From: an uncultured Mediterraneibacter sp.
GTDB lineage: Bacteria > Bacillota > Clostridia > Lachnospirales > Lachnospiraceae
Assembly (NCBI GenBank): GCA_934418295.1
Contig: CAKRWZ010000049.1
Location: forward strand, 1 to 12,277
Direction of reading: 5' to 3'
DNA length: 12,277 nucleotides
Shown here: one piece after another, positions 6,453 through 12,277 of the stretch
How the letters are laid out: every line of letters begins with the position of its first letter
How positions within the stretch are numbered: the first letter of the stretch is position 1
Translations under genes and position numbers: made by a program
The notes under the pieces: generated by a model
Seen by the model: only the letters and a program-made list of their open reading frames with translations
What the model was told of the DNA's origin: nothing
Database searches by the model: none

Positions 6453-7607
6453 ATGAAAGTGGTAGTAGCGATTGATTCATTCAAAGGCAGCTTATCTTCT
6501 CTCGAAGCAGGAAACGCAGCAAAAGCCGGTATTTTAAACGCAGTTCCGGAAAGCGAAGTCATCGTTTGCCCTCTTGCAGACGGCGGAGAAGGGACCGTAA
6601 ACGCTTTGGTCCTCGGCATGGGCGGACATTTGGAAACGGTGGCTGTGACCGGACCCCTCGGCGCACCTGTTGACTGTACCTACGGCATCATCGAAAACAG
6701 CAAGACAGCCATTATCGAAATGGCCGGAGCCGCAGGCATCACGCTGATACCACCAGAGCAACGCAATCCGCTATTCACTACCACATATGGTGTCGGTGAA
6801 GTCATAAAAGATGCAATCCTCAAAGGATGCCGCCATTTTATCATCGGAATCGGCGGAAGCGCCACCAACGACGGCGGGATCGGGATGTTGCAGGCATTGG
6901 GATTTGAGCTTTCGGATCAAAACGGGCAGCCTGTTCCCCACGGTGCAAACGGACTGAAAGTTCTCGCAAAGATTTCAGACCGGAATGTACTCCCGGAGCT
7001 GAAGGACTGCCGCTTCCGGATCGCATGCGACGTCAAAAATCCTCTCTGCGGCACAACCGGAGCCAGTGCGGTATACGGCCCGCAAAAAGGTGCCACCCCG
7101 GAAATGGTATCTTCAATGGACGGCTGGCTGGCTGACTTTGCCATCCGAAGCGCTGAGCATTTTCCTCATGCAGATCCTCTGTATCCTGGTGCAGGAGCTG
7201 CAGGCGGTCTGGGATTTGCCTTTTTAACTTTTTTAAATGCACAGCTGGAATCCGGTATCCAGATCGTACTGGAAGAGATTGGATTGGAAAATTTGGTAAA
7301 AGACGCTAACTATGTCGTGACCGGAGAGGGCAAACTGGATCTGCAGACCTCTTTTGGAAAAGCCCCGGTCGGTGTGGCAAAAATCGCCAAAAAATTTCAG
7401 AAGCCTGTGTTGGCTTTTGCAGGAGCCGTCACTCCGGAAGCCACCGCATGCAACGAATGCGGGATCGACGCATTTTTCCCGATCTTGCGCACCGTGCAGA
7501 CCCTGGAGTCAGCCATGGAACCGGAAAATGCAGCCCATAATATGCAGGCGACAGCCGAGCAGGCTTTCCGCCTGATCCAAGCCTGCAAAAGCAGCGGATC
7601 CCTATAA
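6453..7607 (+). CDS. Glycerate kinase (GarK/GlxK type)
   Basis: A 384-residue cytoplasmic enzyme of the type-2 glycerate kinase family, which phosphorylates glycerate with ATP (2-phosphoglycerate in the GarK/GlxK branch) and so feeds lower glycolysis. Conserved blocks are all present and in order: DSFKGSLS (8-15), PLADGGEGT (40-48), GIGGSATNDGG (132-142), CDVKNPLCG...GPQKGA (192-214), GAGAAGGLGFA (246-256) and VTGEGKLD (289-296). The length is normal for the family, with no sign of damage. The ATG follows AAAAGGAG. The gene is divergent from the cdaR-like regulator, which probably controls it. The phosphotransferase gene begins 76 nt later, with no T-tailed terminator between, so co-transcription is likely. 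2-kinase rather than 3-kinase activity is inferred from the family. Confidence 0.95.
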   Translation: MKVVVAIDSFKGSLSSLEAGNAAKAGILNAVPESEVIVCPLADGGEGTVNALVLGMGGHLETVAVTGPLGAPVDCTYGIIENSKTAIIEMAGAAGITLIPPEQRNPLFTTTYGVGEVIKDAILKGCRHFIIGIGGSATNDGGIGMLQALGFELSDQNGQPVPHGANGLKVLAKISDRNVLPELKDCRFRIACDVKNPLCGTTGASAVYGPQKGATPEMVSSMDGWLADFAIRSAEHFPHADPLYPGAGAAGGLGFAFLTFLNAQLESGIQIVLEEIGLENLVKDANYVVTGEGKLDLQTSFGKAPVGVAKIAKKFQKPVLAFAGAVTPEATACNECGIDAFFPILRTVQTLESAMEPENAAHNMQATAEQAFRLIQACKSSGSL

Positions 7608-7683
7608 AAGAATTTTACACAATGCGTGTGAAAGATAGAGAGTATTTAAAAGAAAAAGAACAAAAATTAAAGGAGGAACAGAT

Positions 7684-8616
7684 ATGGTAAAAACAACGAT
7701 CGAAGAAGCAATCGCAAGAATCGAGGACTGGAAAGGAAAAGAGATTAAATACGAAGTGGTACCGGGCGGTATCACCAATCCAAACTTTAAAGTATTCGTA
7801 GACGGAAAGCCTTACTTTCTGAAAATTCCGGGAGCAGGTACCGATTTCATCGACAGAGACAACTGCCACGCAGCAAACGTGATCGCTGCAAATTCCGGCG
7901 CAGGTCCACAGGTTTATTATTATTTTGAAGATACAGGCGTAGAGGTGTTTGAATGGCTGGAAGGCTACAGACAGGTTATTTTCGGAGATGTTTATGACAA
8001 ACACATCTTTACTGAGATCGTACAGAAGATCTGCAGCTTCCACAATCTGGACAACGCAACTCTCCCGCTGAAGCAGAGCGGATTTGATTACGGTCGCGAT
8101 ATGATCGCAAGAGCTTCCAAAGGAAACTTCACACCGCCGTGGCACAAAAAAATGCTCTGGCTTCTGGATTCCTGTGAAGAAGCTCTGGAAAACGCAGGCA
8201 TCGAATACAAGCCTTGCCACAAAGATTTCTGGACAAACAACATGATGTATAATGAGGAAACCGGCGACCTGAAAGTCATCGACTGGGAGTACGCAGCAAT
8301 GGGCGATCCTTTCTGGGATCTGGCAGGTTTCTCCACCACCAACTATCTGACTGATGCAATGGATACCGACATGATCAAGATCTACTGCGGCCACTATGAT
8401 GAGTATGCATTTGCCAAACTGAAACTGAACAAGATCGCCAGCGATATCAGCTGGAGCTTCTGGGCATTGCAGCAGAACATCAATTCCGATGTAAACTTCG
8501 ATTATATGAACTGGTACGGCGGAAAGACCGCACGTCTGCAGCACTTCTGGAACGATCCGCGTGTTGACATGTGGATGAACCTGCTGAACGGCGTTTCTCC
8601 GTATTACACAGAGTAA
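7684..8616 (+). CDS. Choline-kinase/APH-fold small-molecule phosphotransferase
   Basis: A 310-residue cytoplasmic protein of the aminoglycoside phosphotransferase/choline kinase superfamily (LicA-like, COG0510 type). Motifs are GGITNPNFKV at 28-37 (glycine-rich loop in the style of choline kinase GGxTN), probable ATP-contacting Lys47 in FLKIPG, the catalytic loop H179-K-D181 with N186, and IDWEYAAMGDPFWDLA at 199-214, whose Asp200 would hold magnesium. The active site is therefore complete. The HAAN at 62-65 stands where relatives often have a Glu-bearing helix, so that contact may differ. The substrate is unknown: choline, ethanolamine, another amino alcohol and a sugar are all possible, and nothing here marks antibiotic resistance. 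The ATG follows a near-perfect AAAGGAGG. It lies between glycerate kinase and an M20 hydrolase on one strand, which suggests a catabolic role. Confidence 0.88.
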   Translation: MVKTTIEEAIARIEDWKGKEIKYEVVPGGITNPNFKVFVDGKPYFLKIPGAGTDFIDRDNCHAANVIAANSGAGPQVYYYFEDTGVEVFEWLEGYRQVIFGDVYDKHIFTEIVQKICSFHNLDNATLPLKQSGFDYGRDMIARASKGNFTPPWHKKMLWLLDSCEEALENAGIEYKPCHKDFWTNNMMYNEETGDLKVIDWEYAAMGDPFWDLAGFSTTNYLTDAMDTDMIKIYCGHYDEYAFAKLKLNKIASDISWSFWALQQNINSDVNFDYMNWYGGKTARLQHFWNDPRVDMWMNLLNGVSPYYTE

Positions 8617-8709
8617 ACATTGTGATCCCTTGCCGCTTATAACGGTGCAGATACAAGGGCTGGTGTCCGCCAGCCCTCTATTATATACAGGAAAGGGCTG
8701 AATCATCAT
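8617..8709 (+). promoter_or_regulatory. Leader with competing hairpins before the M20 hydrolase gene
   Basis: Four segments can pair in alternative ways. Segment A, CCCTTG (8627-8632), pairs with CAAGGG (8654-8659). B, AGGGCTGG (8656-8663), pairs perfectly over 8 bp with C, CCAGCCCT (8670-8677), around a 6-nt loop. C can instead pair with D, AGGGCTG (8694-8700), which includes the only Shine-Dalgarno-like AAAGGG before the ATG at 8710. B:C leaves D free, while A:B would let C cover D. The B:C hairpin is followed by CTATTATATA rather than a T run, so it is a poor terminator. No known riboswitch class was recognised. The pairings are seen; the switching is inferred. Confidence 0.4.
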
Positions 8710-9963
8710 ATGCTGAAATATGTACAGAACAAAAAAGAGGAATATCTGGATTTTGTCAAAAAACTGATTTCCATCAAATCTTTATCCGGTCAGGAAAAAG
8801 ATGTTGCTGAATTCGTATTGGAAAAGCTGAAAACCATGAAGCTGGATGACGCTTTCATCGACGGTGCCGGAAATGCAGTCGGCGTCCTCAGAGGAACCGG
8901 GGAAGGCCCAAACGTCGTGCTCAACGGCCACATGGACTGCGTTCCGGAGGGAGATCTTGCACTTTGGGAGCCTTTTGATCCTTATTGTGCCGCCATCGAC
9001 GGTGATAAAATGATCGGCCGCGGTACCTGCGACATGAAAGCCGGACTGGCTGCCATCCTGTTCAGTCTGGAAGCCATCGCCGACTGGGTAGACAAAACCG
9101 GCAAACGCCTGCCGGGCGACATCGTGCTCTGCGGCGTTGTACAGGAAGAGCCTGCCGTTATGTTCGGAATCAAATATTTCATGGAGCACACCATGGCTGA
9201 AAAAGATCTGAAAGCGGATGTGGTATACCTGGCGGAATCTTCCGACGGACGTGTTGTCATCGGACAGAGGGGAAAAATCGAGCTGGTGGCAAAAACCTAC
9301 GGAAAAGCTGTTCATTCTTCCACACCGCATCTTGGAGAAAATGCGCTGGAATACATGGGACAGATCATCACCTCCGTATTCGATCACGACGGCATCAATC
9401 TGGAATCCGATCCGTATCTGGGCGATACCTGTATCACCATCACCAACTGTATCGTAAAACCGGGCGGAACCCTGAGCACGATCCCGGATTATTGCGAGAT
9501 CGCCATCGACAGACGCTACTCCACCTCCATGACCGAGGAAGATCTTCTGGGCGAATTTGAAAACATCTTTGCACGGATCCGCAAAGAAAAATATCCGGAC
9601 ATGAAAGCCACCATTGAGCCGCGTTATTTTGAGACCACTTCCTGGACCGGCTACACAGAAAGTGTAAAGAAATGGCACCCGGCATGGCGCGTAGAACGGG
9701 ACAACGCCTTCGTAGAAAAAACCTTTGACGCCCTCCGCGCCATCGGTCAGGAACCGGAAGAAGGCTACTATCTGGGCGGTACCGACGGAAGTATGACCTG
9801 TGCGGTACACAAAGTGCCGACCATCATTTACGGCTGCACCGAATTTGAATCCTGCCATCGTCCGAAAGAATGGGCAACCGTCAAAGCTATGGTCGATACC
9901 TTCGACGGATACGTTTCCATTCTATCTGAACTTTACGGCATCGACCGAAAAGCATTCGACTGA
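8710..9963 (+). CDS. M20-family metallohydrolase, YgeY-like
   Basis: A 417-residue cytoplasmic di-zinc hydrolase of the M20 peptidase/deacetylase/carbamoylase family. Expected residues are visible: H74 and D76 in NGHMDCVPEG, D108 in GRGTCDMKAG, E146/E147 in VVQEE, E176 in YLAESSD, H202 of the dimerisation (lid) domain in GKAVHSSTP, and H383 in ESCHRP. The segments GQRGKIELV, CEIAIDRRYS and TSWTGY...WHPAWRVERD closely follow the YgeY pattern, a subfamily linked in some bacteria to selenium-dependent purine/hydantoin metabolism. None of those partner genes is in this window, so that link is not supported here. Likely reactions are amide or carbamoyl hydrolysis on a small molecule. The ribosome site (AAAGGG, 12 nt before the ATG) is weak and lies in a potential hairpin. 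It is the last gene of the cluster, before a strong terminator. Confidence 0.92.
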   Translation: MLKYVQNKKEEYLDFVKKLISIKSLSGQEKDVAEFVLEKLKTMKLDDAFIDGAGNAVGVLRGTGEGPNVVLNGHMDCVPEGDLALWEPFDPYCAAIDGDKMIGRGTCDMKAGLAAILFSLEAIADWVDKTGKRLPGDIVLCGVVQEEPAVMFGIKYFMEHTMAEKDLKADVVYLAESSDGRVVIGQRGKIELVAKTYGKAVHSSTPHLGENALEYMGQIITSVFDHDGINLESDPYLGDTCITITNCIVKPGGTLSTIPDYCEIAIDRRYSTSMTEEDLLGEFENIFARIRKEKYPDMKATIEPRYFETTSWTGYTESVKKWHPAWRVERDNAFVEKTFDALRAIGQEPEEGYYLGGTDGSMTCAVHKVPTIIYGCTEFESCHRPKEWATVKAMVDTFDGYVSILSELYGIDRKAFD

Positions 9964-10026
9964 TCAACGGTCGCTAAATGCCGCCATGCAAGCATGGTGC
10001 ATTGTGCATTTTCCTCGTTGCTATGC

Positions 10027-10074
10027 AAAGAACCATCCCCTCTAGCCTTTACGGCATAAACGGGATGGTTCTTT
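10027..10074. terminator. Long-stem, probably bidirectional terminator
   Basis: AAAGAACCATCCC (10027-10039) and GGGATGGTTCTTT (10062-10074) form a perfect 13-bp stem around a 22-nt loop. Downstream on the plus strand come T-rich bases (TTTTGATTCTTTT). On the minus strand the stem ends in TTT, then GCAT. Placed between the convergent M20 and ABC-F genes, it should stop plus-strand transcripts and perhaps the ABC-F transcript too, whose stop codon lies 15 nt from the stem. Confidence 0.72.
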
Positions 10075-10088
10075 TGATTCTTTTGCTT

Positions 10089-11984
10089 CTATTGCTTTTG
10101 GATCTTTTCGTTCAGGTCATTCAGGTAGACCCAACGCTCCATTTTTTCTTCCAGCTGCTGCTCCAATGCTTCCTTTTCCTGCATCAATTCACTTAATTTT
10201 GCCGAATTCGTGGCGTTGGCCAGGATTTTTTCTTCCATGGCTTCCAGCTTTTCTTCCAAACCGGCGATCTCATCGTCGATGGTTTCAAATTCCCGCTGCT
10301 CTTTAAAAGAAAATTTCAGCTTTTTCTCCGCAGTTTTCCAGGTCTTTTTACTGTCCGTTTTCCCGACAGCTCCATTTGCAGCTCCTCCTGCAGTTCCATC
10401 TGCGGCTCCTCCTATTGCTCTGTCTGCCTGTCCTTTGGCTTCTCTCCGGCCGTTCTCTCTCTGCCCGATCCCCGGTGCATTCTCCGGTTTTTCCAATTCC
10501 AGACGGATCAGATAATCCGAATAGCCGCCTTCGGACTGTCGGATCACGCCGTTTCCTTCAAAGGCAAAGATTCTCCTCACGGTACGATCCAGAAAATAAC
10601 GGTCATGGGAAACCACGATGACGATCCCGTCAAACCGATCCAGATAATCTTCCAATATGGTCAGGGTCCGGATATCCAGATCGTTGGTGGGCTCGTCCAA
10701 AATCAACACATTCGGCGCACTCATCAGAACACGAAGCAGATACAGCCTCCTTTTCTCACCGCCGGAAAGCTTTTCGATCTTTGACCACTGCATGGTCCCG
10801 TCAAACAGAAAGTTTTCCAGCATCTGAGATGCCGTGATCTTTCCGTCGGAAGTCGTGATATATTCCCCCACTTCTTTGACGTAATCAATGACCCGCATAG
10901 ATTCGTCCATATATTCATTTTCCTGAGAAAAATAACCCATCTGGATGGTCTGTCCGACCTCCACATATCCACTGTCCGGCTCTAAAACACCGTCAATGAT
11001 CTTTAAAAGGGTAGATTTTCCGCAGCCGTTGGGTCCGATGATCCCGATCCGGTCGCGCTTCAGAAACATATAGCTGTAATCTTTGATCAAAACCTTATCA
11101 CCATAGGCTTTGGAAATTCCGTTCAGCTCGATCGTCTTATTTCCCATACGCGTTACCACGGAATCCATGGCCACCCGCTTTTCCTCCTGGATATCCTTCA
11201 TTTCCTGCATGGCCTTGATCCGGTCGATATGGGCTTTCTGCTTCGTACTTCTGGCCCGGGCTCCCCGATGCAGCCACTCCAATTCCGTCCGCAGCAGGTT
11301 TTTCCGCTTTTTCTCCGCGGCCACCGCTATATTTGTCCGCTCTTCCTTTAACCGCACAAACTCCGAATAATTTCCCGGATAAGAATACAGGCTTCCCTGA
11401 TCCACTTCCACAATCCGATTGGAAACCCGGTCCAAAAAATAACGGTCATGGGTAACCATTAAAATCGCTCCGCGAAACCGGATCAGATACTCCTCCAGCC
11501 ACTCGGACATCGCGTTGTCCAAATGGTTAGTCGGCTCGTCCAGCACCAGAATATCCGCCGGTGTGAGCAACGCCCTGACCAGGGCGATTCGTTTTTTCTG
11601 CCCGCCGGACATATGGCTGACCTTTTCATCGTAATCCGTAAAGCCCAACTGGTTCAGCATAGATTTTGCATCCGCTTCCGCCGTCCACTGATCGACTTCC
11701 TCCCGACTTTCTCCTCCGGCCACCGCCGCCGACAACACCGTATCCTCCGCTGCAAACTGCGGCGTCTGGGGCAGATAACTGATCTTCACATGATTTCCCA
11801 TACTGATCTTTCCGTCATCATAGTGCTCGACCCCTGCCGCCACCTTTAAAAGCGTAGATTTTCCCATTCCGTTGATCCCGATCACGCCGATCTTTTCATT
11901 TTCATTGATACTAAATGCTACATCATCCAACAAAACACGATCTGTATAGGATTTTGTGATATGCTCCATCGTTAATAAATTCAT
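10089..11984 (-). CDS. Uup-type ABC-F ATPase
   Basis: A 631-residue soluble protein with two ATP-binding cassettes and no membrane segment. Cassette 1 has Walker A GINGMGKST (36-44), signature MSGGQKKR (125-132) and Walker B VLDEPTNHLD (147-156). Cassette 2 has GPNGCGKST (317-325), LSGGEKRR (406-413) and LILDEPTNDLD (427-437). Between them lies the ABC-F linker (about 209-275), rich in Lys/Arg/Glu. After a Gly/Ala-rich segment (about 520-542) a predicted coiled coil fills 563-630, the layout of Uup, a ribosome- and DNA-associated ABC-F. Catalytic Glu residues (150, 431) are intact. ABC-F proteins act at the ribosomal E site. A few give antibiotic resistance, but the short linker and Uup-like tail argue for housekeeping. 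The start has only a weak site (AGGACAGAGAG). The next in-frame ATG, at codon 6, has none. Confidence 0.93.
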   Translation of the reverse strand: MNLLTMEHITKSYTDRVLLDDVAFSINENEKIGVIGINGMGKSTLLKVAAGVEHYDDGKISMGNHVKISYLPQTPQFAAEDTVLSAAVAGGESREEVDQWTAEADAKSMLNQLGFTDYDEKVSHMSGGQKKRIALVRALLTPADILVLDEPTNHLDNAMSEWLEEYLIRFRGAILMVTHDRYFLDRVSNRIVEVDQGSLYSYPGNYSEFVRLKEERTNIAVAAEKKRKNLLRTELEWLHRGARARSTKQKAHIDRIKAMQEMKDIQEEKRVAMDSVVTRMGNKTIELNGISKAYGDKVLIKDYSYMFLKRDRIGIIGPNGCGKSTLLKIIDGVLEPDSGYVEVGQTIQMGYFSQENEYMDESMRVIDYVKEVGEYITTSDGKITASQMLENFLFDGTMQWSKIEKLSGGEKRRLYLLRVLMSAPNVLILDEPTNDLDIRTLTILEDYLDRFDGIVIVVSHDRYFLDRTVRRIFAFEGNGVIRQSEGGYSDYLIRLELEKPENAPGIGQRENGRREAKGQADRAIGGAADGTAGGAANGAVGKTDSKKTWKTAEKKLKFSFKEQREFETIDDEIAGLEEKLEAMEEKILANATNSAKLSELMQEKEALEQQLEEKMERWVYLNDLNEKIQKQ

Positions 11985-12016
11985 AGGTTCTGTTCTCTCT
12001 GTCCTGAAATTTTTAC

Positions 12017-12040
12017 TGTGCTATGAGGTATTTTAGCACA
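12017..12040. promoter_or_regulatory. 7-bp inverted repeat in the ABC-F leader
   Basis: TGTGCTA (12017-12023) and TAGCACA (12034-12040) enclose a 10-nt loop, 33 nt upstream of the ABC-F start. On the minus strand a TAAAAT box (12030-12035) overlaps one arm, so this could be an operator over a -10 or a leader hairpin. No good -35 was found for that box. The repeat is certain; the role is a guess. Confidence 0.35.
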
Positions 12041-12203
12041 TTATCCCCCGGTAAAAACAGATTTCTTTTTATTTTTTCTCGCTGAATTTCATGCCCGCTA
12101 CGAAAGCATTCATCCTTTCCGGGACGGAATTGTTTCAAATGGAGATAGATCATTGCGATATTTTGTAAATGTCTGTCTTTTTTCGCCCAATATTTCGTAT
12201 ACT

Positions 12204-12277
12204 TTATTTTTTGATCTTCAGAATCCGCAGATAAGACTTTTGTTCCGCCGTGATCCGGTAACTTTCAATGGCTTTCT
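12204..12277 (-). CDS. Possible C-terminal tail of an upstream gene (partial)
   Basis: A minus-strand frame enters from the right edge and ends at a TAA (12204-12206), giving 23 visible residues, ...KAIESYRITAEQKSYLRILKIKK. The composition is protein-like but too short to place in a family. The stop directly follows a run of six A (12207-12212), so a one-base change would extend the reading frame. The rest of the 293-nt gap up to the ABC-F gene holds the inverted repeat at 12017-12040 and a stop-free minus frame (12013-12264) that has no start codon before an ATG at 12153. No terminator was seen. Confidence 0.35.
   Translation of the reverse strand, partial: KAIESYRITAEQKSYLRILKIKK

Noticed and set aside
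7613..7636. Hairpin TTTTACAC/GTGTGAAA after the glycerate kinase gene
   Set aside because: The 8-bp stem contains a G-U pair and is AT-rich, with no T tract after it, so it is not a convincing terminator.
7684..8616. Antibiotic-resistance phosphotransferase
   Set aside because: The fold is shared with aminoglycoside kinases, but the GGITNPNF loop and LicA-like IDWEYA segment, with the metabolic neighbours, point to small-molecule metabolism.
7615..8709. A 364-codon minus-strand reading frame opposite the phosphotransferase gene
   Set aside because: It covers a gene with complete kinase motifs and a strong ribosome site. The antisense product is Cys/Val/Ile-rich with no recognisable motif and has no good ribosome site, as expected for a shadow frame.
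8782..9858. A 358-codon minus-strand frame opposite the M20 hydrolase gene
   Set aside because: Shadow of a gene with all M20 metal-site residues; the length comes from codon bias, and no family features are visible.
10089..11984. Ribosome-protection resistance ABC-F (Vga/Lsa/OptrA-like)
   Set aside because: The inter-cassette linker is not the long antibiotic-resistance-domain type, and the C-terminal coiled coil is that of Uup.
1..12277. Search for CRISPR repeats, tRNA/rRNA genes, transposases, phage genes or toxin-antitoxin pairs
   Set aside because: No regularly spaced repeats, RNA-gene signatures or mobile-element motifs could be seen by reading both strands.

Overview
The window looks like chromosomal DNA from a low-to-moderate GC member of the Bacillota, most likely a Lachnospiraceae-type Clostridium. 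The grounds are AAAGGAG/AGGAGG ribosome binding sites, sigma-A style promoters (TTGACA-17-TATCAT, TATAAT), the family mix (CdaR regulator, GarK/GlxK-type glycerate kinase, Uup-type ABC-F, NSS transporter, zinc-ribbon PrsW protein) and dense packing. The taxonomic call is inference from style, not from a marker gene. There is no rRNA, tRNA, CRISPR array, phage gene or insertion sequence.

Layout. (1) Bases 1-1882, minus strand: a two-gene operon in which a double-zinc-ribbon PrsW-family membrane protease is followed, 18 nt on, by a DUF4282-like membrane protein with a Gln/Pro-rich tail that leaves the left edge. (2) 2071-2331, plus: a small DUF4177 protein behind a strong promoter. Its stop codon overlaps that of a convergent NERD-domain membrane protein, which is co-transcribed after a lipoprotein (minus, 2328-3525). 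(3) 3673-5043, plus: a sodium-dependent NSS transporter with its own rho-independent terminator. (4) 5187-6275, minus: a CdaR-type sugar-diacid/glycerate regulator, divergent from (5) a plus-strand cluster at 6453-9963 of glycerate kinase, a choline-kinase/APH-fold phosphotransferase and a YgeY-like M20 metallohydrolase. That cluster ends at a 13-bp-stem, probably bidirectional, terminator. (6) 10089-11984, minus: a Uup-type ABC-F ATPase. (7) 11985-12277: a leader with an inverted repeat, and the tail of an unresolved minus-strand reading frame.

How it fits together. The clearest functional unit is cdaR/glycerate kinase: a regulator of the family that senses sugar diacids or glycerate beside the kinase that sends glycerate into lower glycolysis. 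The two genes after the kinase appear to be in the same transcript, but their substrates are unknown, which makes the cluster a candidate for an uncharacterised catabolic route. The leader of the M20 gene holds four segments that can pair in two mutually exclusive ways, one of which would cover the ribosome binding site. The left third carries proteins of poorly characterised families (PrsW, DUF4282, DUF4177, NERD), a set that may relate to envelope stress, but nothing in the sequence proves they work together.
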